Source of the DNA: JAVBMC01 sp031552845
GTDB taxonomy: Bacteria; Verrucomicrobiota; Kiritimatiellia; RFP12; DVOR01
Length of the DNA: 39,949 nucleotides
NCBI GenBank assembly: GCA_031552845.1
Contig: JAVBMC010000065.1
Location: 1 to 39,949 of the forward strand
Direction: 5' to 3'
Within the stretch, counting starts at the first letter, position 1, and each line of letters opens with the position of its first letter. Below, in pieces: positions 17,796 to 26,582 of the stretch. Position numbers and translations under genes: made by a program. The notes under the pieces are model-generated. The model was given only the letters and a program-made list of their open reading frames with translations. It was not told where the DNA came from and ran no database searches.

Positions 17796-18755
17796 ATGAT
17801 TAGAATTATACCAGACAGCCAATGCAAGAACGGCGAATGTTGGTTTATTGGCGGTTGTCTGTTTGCTTATTTTCCAGCCACCCGACCTGTCAGTGATTCT
17901 TTCGTCTGCCAAGCGCGTGCATCGCTGATGCTTGTCGCTGCAAATAGTCCGGGCTGTGCCTATCGTAAGATTGAAGCTATTGGAAAGACCTGCGATGGGG
18001 CGGAGGTGATTATCTCCGGCGAGAAACACAAGCAGAAGTTTGTTGGACTTGCCGATTTGACTCCCATATATGAGCCTCTGACTGATGATGCAGAGATTTT
18101 AGATGAAGGGTGGCGTTATGCCCGTTTATCAACATTCTTGAAGGAGATCCCTCCAAAGAAGACATTGTTGAAACAACTTTCCAGCCCCAAAGAATGTCCA
18201 ATTAAAGCCGCTTGTTCAGGTAACACGCAATTGTCCCCTGCCTGCGGTTCTTCTCAACAGAGGCTTATATTTCATGACGCAGTGAAAGATGAACAAATGT
18301 CGTGGTTCATCGGGCGCTTGGTTACAGCCTATCTACCGCTGAACAAGGAAAGAAACAATGATTCAGCCTTTTGTCATGCTAATGAAGTCATGATGCTCGT
18401 GTTCGCTACGACACCTGCACATGCCTTTCGAAAACTTGAAGAACTAGGCAAAATATTTGATGGAGAAGAAGTTGTCTGTACGGGCCGGAAGTGCATACAG
18501 AAGTTCATTGGGTTGAGTGATTTCGAGTCGATCGATAAATCATTTGGTGATGGAAAAGAGTTTTATTGCTATGGATGGCGGCGGGCAAGATTTTCAACTC
18601 TGAAGAAAGAATTGCGCTCCAAGCAGGATATGATTGCCGAACTCGTTCAGATAGAAAGAAACAGGCATTCAAGCGGTTGCGCGCCCATGTGGGGCGCAAA
18701 AGCAATAACAGGAGTGGGGAATCATTGGGTCAGCCCCTTTGGGGAGCAAATATAA
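17796..18755 (+). CDS. Tandemly duplicated DUF4288-like protein
   Basis: A 319-aa cytoplasmic protein of unknown function made of two copies of one ~115-residue domain (~12-125 and ~167-280). Each copy reads Trp-Phe-Ile-Gly, a Tyr-Leu/Phe-Pro strand, a VCQAR/CHANEVMMLVxA strand, then AxRKIEAIGK/AFRKLEELGKI, GEEV, QKFIGLxDF, and ends in GWRYARLST/GWRRARFST. The W..G.L / A..A..K...LG / KF.GL.D pattern is like DUF4288. That match is by eye. No signal peptide or membrane segment is seen. A possible AAGGA ribosome site lies 12 nt before the ATG. The last ~30 residues lie over two small inverted repeats (18675-18697 and 18734-18748) and look unlike the rest, so the gene may have acquired a 3' tail. 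It converges with the minus-strand operon and has no related neighbours. Confidence 0.7.
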   Translation: MIRIIPDSQCKNGECWFIGGCLFAYFPATRPVSDSFVCQARASLMLVAANSPGCAYRKIEAIGKTCDGAEVIISGEKHKQKFVGLADLTPIYEPLTDDAEILDEGWRYARLSTFLKEIPPKKTLLKQLSSPKECPIKAACSGNTQLSPACGSSQQRLIFHDAVKDEQMSWFIGRLVTAYLPLNKERNNDSAFCHANEVMMLVFATTPAHAFRKLEELGKIFDGEEVVCTGRKCIQKFIGLSDFESIDKSFGDGKEFYCYGWRRARFSTLKKELRSKQDMIAELVQIERNRHSSGCAPMWGAKAITGVGNHWVSPFGEQI

Positions 18756-18792
18756 AGGAGCTTCGATTTTTATCCGAGCGCGCGGGCTTCTA

Positions 18793-20400
18793 TTATTTTG
18801 TGAAGCGGGTGATGAGGCGATGGCTGAGGCCTTCGGTGCGGGGGTCTTTGGATTGGGTGACGAGGCCGATGTTGGCGAAGGCGTTGGAGGGGAGGTCTTT
18901 TGCTCGGCTGGTGATGGTGATGGTTTGGGGAGCGGCGTAGTTGTCGGGCGTGAAAGTGATGGTGCGGTCGGAGACTTTGGTGTGTTCGGCAACGTCTCCG
19001 GGGAGCGCAGGTGTTGTGGGCATGGGGGCAATGTGTACGGTAACGTTGGCTTTGGGTTTCTTCGCGAGCGTGATGGCGTAGGTGCCGGGTTTTTCGAGCG
19101 GTTGCACGCGCAGGGTGTTGAGGTCGCTTTGGAGTGCGCTGAGTTCGCGCAGGGTCGTGAGTCCGGTTTCTTGGCAGGCGTTGAGCGTGACATCGGCATC
19201 TGCGGGCAGGCTTTCCACGCGCTGCGCTGCGCCAAGTAACATAGCGGCTCCGAGGTGTGCGGCGGCAGTTGTGGGTGCGGGGCCTTTGGCAATATTAATT
19301 TTGGGCTGAGCAGCGGTGAGGCGTGCGAAGGCGATGTGTAACGGGATGTAGGAGTAGCCTGCGCGTTTGGCAGTCATATACCCTGACAGTAAATAATCTT
19401 CTAATCCGGCGACTTCGAGTTCGGCAAGCGCGGGGCCATCTGTGCTGAGGGGCCGGTTGAAGACGGCTGTGAAGGGCTGGTTCTCGCCCGGCGCCGGAGT
19501 TGGCGGCAACGCGTGGTATCGGCCAAAGAAAAAATCGTTGGCGTTGCTGTTGGCCGGTGTCGTCGGAATCTGTAACGCACTGGCGAGAATATTGAGTTCG
19601 CGGGCGAGGGCGTCTTCATAGTCGCCGCCGATGGCTTTCACGGCGAGCGTTGCGGGGGGATGGGCGCGGCGGTAAACGGTGCCGAGCCAGGGTCCGGCGT
19701 ACCATTTTTCACGGCTGTGACTGCTGAGCGTTTTGCGGATGGAGGTTTGCATTTCGGCACCAAAGGGAACCAGCTCTTGCGGGTAACCGCGCGAGGGGAC
19801 GTCTTGCAGGATGTCGTTGGCTAACAGGAGCGCATAGGTGAATTCGGCGGCGGTGCGGCGGTTGACGGTTGTTTTGTCGAAGCGGTTGTCTTTGATGATC
19901 TGCCACCAAGCGAGCGCGGCGGGGGTTACGGTGGTGTCGGTGCCATCGGCAATGCGGTAGATGTTCGGCGCGATATCGAATGGTGTTTTGTCGCGGAATG
20001 TTTTGGAGGGTGGCGCGATTAAGACTGCGAATACGCTGGCTTGCGGTGCCAGTTCGTGCAGGCGGCGGAGACCTTCAAATGCAAACTCGGGATAGGTGTT
20101 GATGATGTCGGCGGGTTCAAATGAGAATACGTATGAATGGCCGGCTAATTGTTCTGCGGGCATTTTCTCGGAGGGGAGATAGCTCCACATCATCAAGGTC
20201 TTTTGCGGGTAGCGTATCAGCGTGATGGCCGGGGTGAGATCGTGCGCTTGCAGGATTGTTTGAAGGTAGTTCGTCACGGCGTCTAAGTTGACGGCGGCGA
20301 GCTTTTCGGGAGCGACGAGTGCAATGCGCGGCGATGATTCGGCAACGGTCTGCAAGCAGAGCATCAGCGTCAAGAGGCCGGTGTAAAATAGGTGCTTCAT
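18793..20400 (-). CDS. Secreted protein of unknown function with Calx-beta-like C-terminus
   Basis: A 535-aa exported protein starting with a signal peptide (KHLFYTGLLTLMLCLQTVAES) after a GGAGACC ribosome site. Residues ~20-400 have alternating strands and helices (MMWSYLPSEKMPAEQLAGH, SVFAVLIAPPSKTF, AALAWWQIIKDN), vaguely reminiscent of SGNH-type alpha/beta proteins, but I cannot identify a catalytic triad. The C-terminal ~90 residues (TYAITLAKKPKANVTVHI..., ITFTPDNYAAPQTITIT) match the repeated Calx-beta/adhesion-type beta domain common in secreted PVC proteins. It starts 22 bp after rsmE and is the last gene of the long envelope operon. Its role is unknown. Confidence 0.7.
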   Translation of the reverse strand: MKHLFYTGLLTLMLCLQTVAESSPRIALVAPEKLAAVNLDAVTNYLQTILQAHDLTPAITLIRYPQKTLMMWSYLPSEKMPAEQLAGHSYVFSFEPADIINTYPEFAFEGLRRLHELAPQASVFAVLIAPPSKTFRDKTPFDIAPNIYRIADGTDTTVTPAALAWWQIIKDNRFDKTTVNRRTAAEFTYALLLANDILQDVPSRGYPQELVPFGAEMQTSIRKTLSSHSREKWYAGPWLGTVYRRAHPPATLAVKAIGGDYEDALARELNILASALQIPTTPANSNANDFFFGRYHALPPTPAPGENQPFTAVFNRPLSTDGPALAELEVAGLEDYLLSGYMTAKRAGYSYIPLHIAFARLTAAQPKINIAKGPAPTTAAAHLGAAMLLGAAQRVESLPADADVTLNACQETGLTTLRELSALQSDLNTLRVQPLEKPGTYAITLAKKPKANVTVHIAPMPTTPALPGDVAEHTKVSDRTITFTPDNYAAPQTITITSRAKDLPSNAFANIGLVTQSKDPRTEGLSHRLITRFTK

Positions 20401-20422
20401 GGGAGGGTCTCCTGTTCAGTGA

Positions 20423-21178
20423 TCAACCGCAGGGTTCGCGCAGGCGGCAGATGCGGTCGTAGAGTAAAGCGATGAGGCCAACGCAGGCGGTGTCGGTGCG
20501 CAGGGGGCGTTCCCCCAGTGCGAAGTCGCGGAAGCCCCGCGTGTGAAATGCATCAGCCTCTTCGTTTGTCCAACCGCCATCGGTGCCAATGACGAGCAGC
20601 GGCACGGTGTCCGGATGCAAGTCGGATTTGGCGACGAGGCGGGAGTCGGCACAGCGGGCCGGTTGTGCAAAGAGACGAAGACGCGGGACCGAGCAATCGC
20701 CCGCAGGCGAGTTGAAGTAGTCGCGCAGGTTGGCATGGAGCGTGACGGTCGGCATTTGCGTAGTGCCGGCCTGCATGAGGCCTTCGATCAGGAGCGGTTC
20801 GTAAGTCTCGGGCTGAAGGACGTGGCTGGTGAGATAGCTCTTCTCCACTTTCGCAGCACGCACCAGATGAATTTCCCGCACGCCGAAGGTGGCGAGTTGC
20901 GGCCAGAGGCGTTTCATCGCGCGGGGACGCGGCACAGCAATCAGTACATCAAACCACGGAAAGAGTTTAGGAGGAGTTGTGCTGATGAGTTTCAAGGTCA
21001 CGGAGCCGTGTTCGCAGGAGGTGATTTCGGCGTCGCCCAAGTTGCCGTTCAGTTCGCCGACTTTAACCGTACGTCCGTGAGACGCACGCAAAACGCAGCG
21101 GATATGTTCGGCGCGAATGTCAGAGAATGTGATGATGCCGTCGCGGCATTCTTCAGGCTTGTACAGGATCCTGTTCAT
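20423..21178 (-). CDS. rsmE: 16S rRNA m3U1498 methyltransferase RsmE
   Basis: A SPOUT-fold RNA methyltransferase that N3-methylates U1498 of 16S rRNA. The N-terminal PUA-like part holds HIRCVLRASHGRTVKVGE (~17-34). The C-terminal trefoil-knot SAM site shows LLVIGTDGGWTNEEADAF (the usual GPEGG is GTDGG here) and LGERPLRTDTACVGLIALL (the usual LG-RILR-ETA). The length of 251 aa is normal for the family. I chose ATG at 21178 over the in-frame TTG three codons upstream because the protein then opens MNRILYKPEE, as in relatives. The start lies inside the 3' end of the MATE-like gene (26-bp overlap), so translation is coupled. The C-terminal ETA to DTA change is conservative. Confidence 0.9.
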   Translation of the reverse strand: MNRILYKPEECRDGIITFSDIRAEHIRCVLRASHGRTVKVGELNGNLGDAEITSCEHGSVTLKLISTTPPKLFPWFDVLIAVPRPRAMKRLWPQLATFGVREIHLVRAAKVEKSYLTSHVLQPETYEPLLIEGLMQAGTTQMPTVTLHANLRDYFNSPAGDCSVPRLRLFAQPARCADSRLVAKSDLHPDTVPLLVIGTDGGWTNEEADAFHTRGFRDFALGERPLRTDTACVGLIALLYDRICRLREPCG

Positions 21179-22493
21179 GTGGTTCAAGGGGTTGTTCTTG
21201 TTCAGCCCGCAGCAGGGAGATGCGGACGGTGATCCACGCCATGAATACGGCGAAGATGATTGCCTGCACGCCCATGCGGTAACCGGGCACGTCTAAAGTC
21301 CATTGGATGAAGAGCGCCATGGCTAAGGCGCCCAAATACATTGCTTGTCCGGCAAGGATGGCGGCGGGACGTTTTTGTAAAGCGGCGATGCCTTCGGTGC
21401 GTCCGCGCAATGCTTGGAGGATCGGCAGCACGGTGATTATGAGCACGGCTGTTGCGGCGAGCGGAATGCTCGTGCTTTCCAAATGCTGGATTGTGCCGAA
21501 GTACCAGCTCGAGAGGAACGGAACTTGCGACAGCAACAACGGCCAGACCGCAAGGCCGAGCCCGGCAAGAAGGGCGAACTTGATTGTGGAGTGGTCATGG
21601 CGGTTCAGCGGCGGGAAAGCAATGGCGACGGCTTGCATGCGCAAGGCGCCTTGGCAAACGGGATTGACGATACCCATGGCGATGGTGTGAATGGGCAACA
21701 TGATTCTCATGTCCGGCGTGCGGGAAATGAATGCGCTAAGCAGGAACATGGAGCTGGCCATCAGAATACCGCCCAGCGACAAGGGCAGGGTAAACTCTAA
21801 CTGCTGCCAAATGGTTGCAGGGGGCGTGATGGGTTCGGGAAGGTTCTTGATGAGGTCGCGGGCAAACCAATGCGATAGGCCGTACTCAAGGAACAGCGGA
21901 ATCGTAAAGGCGACGTTGCCTGCGACATAACCGGTCCAGCCGATCCGCAGAAAGATCGGCACCAATAATAACGTGAAGGCCAAGCGGGCCACCGTGGCGA
22001 TGTTGGCTTGGACGGTGCGGCGGGCATTGAGCAGCTGTGTCAGCGGAATGTTGCGGCAGAAGAAAGTGATCTGTGCGACAAGGCCGATGAGCAAGGTGTT
22101 GCGGGCAATGTGCGCCATTTCAGGGGTGAGCCCAAGAATCTGCTCAAAGGCCAATTGAGAGAGGCCCGGTATGCAAATCGACAGCTGCGCGATGCACACG
22201 GCGCCTAAGATGAGAAAGTTCATCTGCCTGAAGCGTGCGGCGCCGACGCGGTCACGGGCGAAAATCATCCCCGTTGTCACCAAGCCGAAGCCAATGGCAT
22301 TGAAAATGAACATCAGCATGTGTCCCTGCGCCATTGAGGCCAGCTGCACTACGCCATCATCCGGATGTGCGGACACTACCGCTGCCACCAGCGGATAGGT
22401 GAGGCATTGACCGATGGCCTGCAGCGCGAGCGGAATAAAAAACATCGCGGCAGTCCAGTAGGTGAAATCTGTTTTGGACGGTTGTGCACTCAT
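21153..22493 (-). CDS. MATE/MOP-family multidrug or lipid flippase-like transporter
   Basis: A 446-aa integral membrane protein with about 12 hydrophobic segments and almost no soluble loops. The arrangement is two six-helix halves (first ~15-215, second ~235-430) with short charged loops such as FARDRVGAARFRQ and LLNARRTVQAN, as in MATE-type exporters of the MOP superfamily. MurJ, encoded upstream in the same operon, belongs to the same superfamily, but this protein is shorter and lacks MurJ-like motifs. The substrate could be a drug, an organic cation or an envelope intermediate, and neighbours favour an envelope role. Its start overlaps the pncC stop by 4 bp (ATGA), and its 3' end overlaps rsmE. 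Confidence 0.7.
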   Translation of the reverse strand: MSAQPSKTDFTYWTAAMFFIPLALQAIGQCLTYPLVAAVVSAHPDDGVVQLASMAQGHMLMFIFNAIGFGLVTTGMIFARDRVGAARFRQMNFLILGAVCIAQLSICIPGLSQLAFEQILGLTPEMAHIARNTLLIGLVAQITFFCRNIPLTQLLNARRTVQANIATVARLAFTLLLVPIFLRIGWTGYVAGNVAFTIPLFLEYGLSHWFARDLIKNLPEPITPPATIWQQLEFTLPLSLGGILMASSMFLLSAFISRTPDMRIMLPIHTIAMGIVNPVCQGALRMQAVAIAFPPLNRHDHSTIKFALLAGLGLAVWPLLLSQVPFLSSWYFGTIQHLESTSIPLAATAVLIITVLPILQALRGRTEGIAALQKRPAAILAGQAMYLGALAMALFIQWTLDVPGYRMGVQAIIFAVFMAWITVRISLLRAEQEQPLEPHEQDPVQA

Positions 22494-22972
22494 GCGTTGG
22501 ATTCAGCTTCTTGCAGCAGGCGGATCATTTGTGCAATCGCGGTCTCGCACGTTTGGCGGCGGATAGCCTCGCGGTCGCCTGAGAACAGATTGCGCGTCAC
22601 ATCAGCATGTGTGCGGAACTTGACAGCGATATACACTAGGCCGACAGGCTTTTCAGGCGTGCCGCCATCCGGTCCTGCGAGACCGGTCACGGCAATTCCA
22701 CAGTCCGCGCCCAAACGCTTGCAAGCGCCTGCACTCATCGCCAAGGCAGTTTCTGGGCTGACGGCGCCAGCCTGCTGAAGTACCTGCAACGGCACGTCTA
22801 GGAACTCTTCTTTAATCCGGTTGGCATAAGCGATAATGCCGCCTAGAAATACGTCGGACGATCCGGCGATCCCCGTCAGCGCGGCACCGATGCCGCCGCC
22901 GGTACAGGATTCAGCCGTTACGAGCGAAAGGCCGCGCGTGCGGCACAAATCAATCAGCGCCTGTGCTTTCAT
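22490..22972 (-). CDS. pncC: Nicotinamide-nucleotide amidohydrolase PncC (CinA C-terminal domain)
   Basis: A single-domain CinA-C/PncC protein that deamidates nicotinamide mononucleotide to nicotinic acid mononucleotide in pyridine-nucleotide salvage. The family signatures are clear: TAESCTGGGIGAAL at ~19-32, VFLGGIIAYANRIKEE, VSPETALAMSAG, and ITGLAGPDGGTPEKPVG-type sequence (here VTGLAGPDGG then TPEKPVGLVYIA). At 160 aa it is the stand-alone form without the CinA N-terminal MoaB-like domain. It overlaps the genes on both sides by 4 bp, so it is deep within the envelope operon. Confidence 0.92.
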   Translation of the reverse strand: MKAQALIDLCRTRGLSLVTAESCTGGGIGAALTGIAGSSDVFLGGIIAYANRIKEEFLDVPLQVLQQAGAVSPETALAMSAGACKRLGADCGIAVTGLAGPDGGTPEKPVGLVYIAVKFRTHADVTRNLFSGDREAIRRQTCETAIAQMIRLLQEAESNA

Positions 22973-23931
22973 TCGTGGGCGGTCTGTTTGGAGGGCGGCA
23001 GGAACTTCTGCTCTTCTTCGTTCAGCTGTGAGGCCGGCAGCATTTTGCGGGAGCCGGAAGTATCGTTCTTCGCTTTCTTCTTCTTGTCGGCCTCACTCAT
23101 GTTCTTATCGGCAATGGCTTTGATGTCCTGCTCCAAATCGGTGATGCGCGCCGCCATCGCATTGTCCGGGTCGCGGATCTGGTCGCGGTCGCGGATGACT
23201 ATTTCGTTGGGCAACGACCATAGCACAATGCGGCGGAAATGATATTGGGATGAACGATGGAGGATCGTTGCCTCGCCTTCAGGAGAGATGTCAATTCGTG
23301 GCGGGTTTTGACGGAGCAGGGTGCCCAGCGGAATCGTCGCCCACATTTTGTTGGAGGGCGCGTCTTCAATCCGGACAAAGAGATACTCAAACTGTTCGCG
23401 AGGCCACGCCACGAGCGAGAACGTCCGTTGCAGGCCGGGGTGATCCGAAAACAGCTGCGTCGCGGTGCTGAGGGCGCTGCCGGGAACAAAACTGACGACC
23501 ATCGGCTTGGTGCGGAACTGATACTCAAACGCATCCGCCACAACGTTCACCAGATACTTGGTTGGCGTGCGGAAGGAGTAGAAATCATTCAGACACAATG
23601 TCCGTTCAATCGCTTCGCCCGGTTGGAGCACGACGGGCTCGGTGAAAATGTTCGGCGTTTTGATCGGGTCGATCACACCACGGCTGTTGAAAGAGCGCAC
23701 TTCGAATTGGCAGGTCTCCGGCACATCCGGCACGCCGAGGACGAGGCGTTGCGTATTCTGATTGCGGATCTTCACCGTAATCATCACGGGCTCACCAAGA
23801 ATGTAGTCGTGCGTTTTGAAATCGAACGATAAGCCTAGCAGGTTGGCGGTTTGGGCCTTCTGTAATTGTGCGCTGGCGGAAAAGCTGATAGCGCATGTGA
23901 GGCACAGCAGAGACAGGATGTATTTTTTCAT
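22969..23931 (-). CDS. Secreted protein of unknown function, beta-rich with charged tail
   Basis: A 320-aa exported protein with a good signal peptide (KKYILSLLCLTCAISFSASAQ). Residues ~35-155 look like an Ig-fold domain (LSFDFKTHDYILGEPVMIT then VKIRNQNTQRLVLGVPDVP), as in proteins that bind or present other envelope components. Residues ~155-240 are mixed. The last ~80 residues are charged and probably helical or disordered (ITDLEQDIKAIADKN, then a K-rich stretch), ending SQLNEEEQKFLPPSKQTAHE. I do not recognise a family. It sits 12 bp after the PhnP-like gene and overlaps pncC by 4 bp. The ribosome site is weak (GAAAGAAC), suggesting coupling to upstream translation. Confidence 0.65.
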   Translation of the reverse strand: MKKYILSLLCLTCAISFSASAQLQKAQTANLLGLSFDFKTHDYILGEPVMITVKIRNQNTQRLVLGVPDVPETCQFEVRSFNSRGVIDPIKTPNIFTEPVVLQPGEAIERTLCLNDFYSFRTPTKYLVNVVADAFEYQFRTKPMVVSFVPGSALSTATQLFSDHPGLQRTFSLVAWPREQFEYLFVRIEDAPSNKMWATIPLGTLLRQNPPRIDISPEGEATILHRSSQYHFRRIVLWSLPNEIVIRDRDQIRDPDNAMAARITDLEQDIKAIADKNMSEADKKKKAKNDTSGSRKMLPASQLNEEEQKFLPPSKQTAHE

Positions 23932-23943
23932 AGTGTTCTTTCG

Positions 23944-24720
23944 TTAAAGGATGTGGGTGAATTTATCACAAGCCGGCATGATGCCGGCGGGCAGTTCGTG
24001 CAGGAGAGTTGCATGGTCGAAGTCGTGGCACATGTGCGTCAGATAACTGTGCGGCGCGCCGATCTCTTTCAACAGCGCAACGCTTTCTTCCAGACACAAA
24101 TGCGTTGAGTGCGGACGGTAACGCAGACAGTCCAGCACCATCAAGTTGACGCCTTTGAAGTGCTCGACTTGCGCGGGCTCAATCGTTTTGCAGTCGGGCA
24201 CATAACCCACGCTCTGTCCTTTGTAGTCAATCCGGTAGCCATGGGTGACGCCATTGTGCGTGACGGAAATCGGCGTGAGCTTCGCGCCGCAGATTTCAAA
24301 CGGCGCATCAATCGTGACAAAGTCAATCAGCGGACGGAACAAGCCATCCTTAGCCACCGGACCGATGTAATCAAAGATGCGGCGGATCTCGTGCATCGTT
24401 TCACGCACGGCGTAAGTCGAGATGAGCCGGTTGCCCTGCAGGGTATTGAAGCGCCGCACGTCATCCAGTCCCAAGATATGATCGGCATGCGCATGCGTGT
24501 AGACGATGGCATCCAAACGGGTGAGCTTATTCTCCAGCGCTTGGTCGCGGAAGTCCGGCGGCGTGTCGATCACAAACGCTGCATCGTCAAGCCGGACATA
24601 CAACGCACTGCGTCGCCGCCGGTTGCGCGGATCGCCCGACGTGCAAACGGGGCAGGTACAGCCGATCATCGGTACGCCGACGGAGGTGCCGGTGCCAAGG
24701 AATGTAACCGCAAAACTCAC
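23944..24720 (-). CDS. MBL-fold hydrolase, PhnP-like phosphodiesterase
   Basis: A 258-aa metallo-beta-lactamase-fold enzyme of the PhnP type (cyclic phosphodiesterase of phosphonate metabolism, or related nucleotide/phosphodiester cleavage). The di-metal signature H76-A-H78-A-D80-H81 is present. The cysteine cluster C21-T-C23-P-V-C26 matches the extra structural zinc site of PhnP. The C-terminus has SVTHNGVTHGYRI and LTHMCHDFDHATL, which supply the remaining ligands. I chose the GTG start at 24720 because GTGA overlaps the thioesterase stop by 4 bp and the protein then opens MSFAVTFLGTGTSVG, as in the family. Longer frames upstream overlap the thioesterase in another frame. No other phn gene is nearby. 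Confidence 0.85.
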   Translation of the reverse strand: MSFAVTFLGTGTSVGVPMIGCTCPVCTSGDPRNRRRRSALYVRLDDAAFVIDTPPDFRDQALENKLTRLDAIVYTHAHADHILGLDDVRRFNTLQGNRLISTYAVRETMHEIRRIFDYIGPVAKDGLFRPLIDFVTIDAPFEICGAKLTPISVTHNGVTHGYRIDYKGQSVGYVPDCKTIEPAQVEHFKGVNLMVLDCLRYRPHSTHLCLEESVALLKEIGAPHSYLTHMCHDFDHATLLHELPAGIMPACDKFTHIL

Positions 24721-25496
24721 GCAGGGGTACTCCAGGCTGTTTTCAATTGCGCCAACAGCGCATCGGTCTTCGCATTCAGCACGCGATGTTCGAGAATGCC
24801 ATTGTCGGTCACGTCGGTCTCCGAGCGCACGGTTTCGCCGGCATAGGCGGCCTGCTTGAAGTGGATGTCGATCTCTGTCAGGCGGTGTTGCTGTTGGAAA
24901 GCCTCCGGAATGCTTTCGAGCGCCCACTCGGTGTAGTGCATGTTGTTCACATGACGGTTCGTATCCATATCCGAGCGGCGGACAGTGTGGTCGACGGCCA
25001 GCGTCTCCTTGACGGTGCTGATGGCGCCGATGTCTGGCAAGGCCACATGTAGCGTGCCTTCTTCGGTTAATGCCAATACTTCCGGCGTCAAACGCGCCAA
25101 GCGCAAGGTTTCGAAGTTGACCAGCGGCCATTCACTGAAAGCCTTTGCAATCGTCTCTCCATTTTCGTTTTGTACGATAAAATCACGCACGGCAATCAAA
25201 CGGCCACGCACGCCGCTCGGCCAAGTCGTTACAATCAGCTTGCCGCCCCAATGCGGCAGGCTTGCGCGGAGAGAAATCCGCATCCGTGCCAGCATCCATG
25301 TGAGGCCTTGTTTTTGGAGCGGTTCAATACCGAGTCCAATCGAATTGGCGTGGTTGCCGGCAATTTCCTGCAAGAAGTTAATCAGTCCGGTAATACCCAG
25401 CGAAAGTCCCGCGCCGCATTCGTAAGTGCGCACAATGAACTCCTCCTGCATGAAGAGTTTCGGGGGCTTTGCTTTGAAAAAGTCAGGCAAGGTCAT
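24717..25496 (-). CDS. Acyl-ACP thioesterase (FatA/FatB family)
   Basis: A 259-aa double-hotdog acyl-ACP thioesterase that releases free fatty acids from acyl carrier protein. The N-terminal hotdog (~15-140) has VRTYECGAG, INFLQEIAGNHANSIGLG and TWMLARMRI. The C-terminal hotdog (~160-259) carries the active-site signature R-S-D-M-D178-T-N180-R-H182-V-N-N followed by Y-T-E-W, matching the D-x-N-x-H-V-N-N pattern of plant and bacterial FatA/B enzymes. The ribosome site AAGGAG precedes the ATG, which overlaps the murG stop (ATGA). Its place between murG and a phosphodiesterase, in an operon headed by lpxK and murJ, suggests that acyl-chain supply is tied to envelope synthesis. Confidence 0.9.
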   Translation of the reverse strand: MTLPDFFKAKPPKLFMQEEFIVRTYECGAGLSLGITGLINFLQEIAGNHANSIGLGIEPLQKQGLTWMLARMRISLRASLPHWGGKLIVTTWPSGVRGRLIAVRDFIVQNENGETIAKAFSEWPLVNFETLRLARLTPEVLALTEEGTLHVALPDIGAISTVKETLAVDHTVRRSDMDTNRHVNNMHYTEWALESIPEAFQQQHRLTEIDIHFKQAAYAGETVRSETDVTDNGILEHRVLNAKTDALLAQLKTAWSTPA

Positions 25497-26581
25497 ATTT
25501 TTCTCCTTAGTGCTTGATGAAATACAAGGTTAGCTAAATGACGCACAGCTTCCGGCTGCGCCATCCGTAACATGGCATTGTGCATAAAGCGACATTTGTC
25601 CGGATCGTGCATTAAGCTGGACAAATGTCCAGCCAACAGCTCGGGCGTCAGTTCGGCTTGCGGTAATAAAATTGCACCGCCGCCATCAGCAAGCACCTTG
25701 GCGTTGGCTGTTTGATGATCGCGCAACGCGCTCGGCAATGGAATCAACAACGACGGCAATCCTGCCGCACACAACTCAAAACACGTTGCTGCTCCGGCGC
25801 GGGCAATCACGCAGTCGGCAGATGCGTAGGCGCGTCCCATCTCTGGCATAAAGGCTTTGACGCAGGCGCGGATTTCTGCGGCTTTATACTGCTCAATCAG
25901 TGCCGCTTCATCCGCGCCGCCGCATTGATGAATTACGCGCAAGCCGGGACAGCTCGGCGCCAACAGACACAATGCTGCGCAGGACAGCTCATTGACTTTG
26001 TGCGCACCTTGACTGCCGCCGGTCACGAGAATTGTGAAGGTATCAGGCGCAGGTTCAAAACTTTCAAGCGGTTGCTGTCCGAGAACCGATGTGCGGATCG
26101 GCAAGCCCGTGACTGTCGTAGTGGTTTTTGTAAACTCATTGCCGGAGTCAGCGAAGCTCAACGCCACGACATCGGCAAAACGTGCGAGGAAAAGGATGGC
26201 TTTGCCTGCAACGGCATTGGCCTCGTGCAGAATCACCGGCACGTGACACAGCTTTGCGGCAATCACCGGCGAGAGGCAGGAGTACCCACCCATTGCCAGT
26301 ACAGCATCGGGACGTGTTGTTGTCATCAACCGCAAGCAACGCCAGAAGGCCGCAACGTTGGCGAAGATGTTTTTCAAGTTCAGCGGCTTGGCGCCGGTGC
26401 GTACAATCTCGCCGTCCCATTCATTCAGCGTGGCGTTCTCCACATCGCGTCCGGAAAACCAGATCGTGACGCGTGCGCCTTCCGCTCGCATCAGCTGTGC
26501 GGTGGCAAGCCCGGGGAAGACGTGCCCGCCGGTTCCGCCGCAGGCAACAACAATGTGCAATGGTTCAGGAAAGTCGGACAT
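25493..26581 (-). CDS. murG: MurG, lipid II synthase (GlcNAc transferase)
   Basis: UDP-GlcNAc:undecaprenyl-pyrophosphoryl-MurNAc-pentapeptide GlcNAc transferase (GT28), which makes lipid II on the inner face of the cytoplasmic membrane. The N-terminal CGGTGGHVFPGLATA loop (~14-28), the LAMGGYSCLSPVIAA segment and HEANAVAGKA are classic. The C-terminal domain has VTGGSQGAHKVNE and IARAGAATCFELCAAGLPSLLIPLP for UDP-GlcNAc binding. At 362 aa it has normal length. I chose the ATG at 26581, which leaves one base between it and the murJ stop and lets the protein open MSDFPEPLHIVVACGG. The longer frame is upstream shadow. It overlaps the thioesterase by 4 bp. Confidence 0.95.
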   Translation of the reverse strand: MSDFPEPLHIVVACGGTGGHVFPGLATAQLMRAEGARVTIWFSGRDVENATLNEWDGEIVRTGAKPLNLKNIFANVAAFWRCLRLMTTTRPDAVLAMGGYSCLSPVIAAKLCHVPVILHEANAVAGKAILFLARFADVVALSFADSGNEFTKTTTTVTGLPIRTSVLGQQPLESFEPAPDTFTILVTGGSQGAHKVNELSCAALCLLAPSCPGLRVIHQCGGADEAALIEQYKAAEIRACVKAFMPEMGRAYASADCVIARAGAATCFELCAAGLPSLLIPLPSALRDHQTANAKVLADGGGAILLPQAELTPELLAGHLSSLMHDPDKCRFMHNAMLRMAQPEAVRHLANLVFHQALRRKI

Positions 26582-26582
26582 A

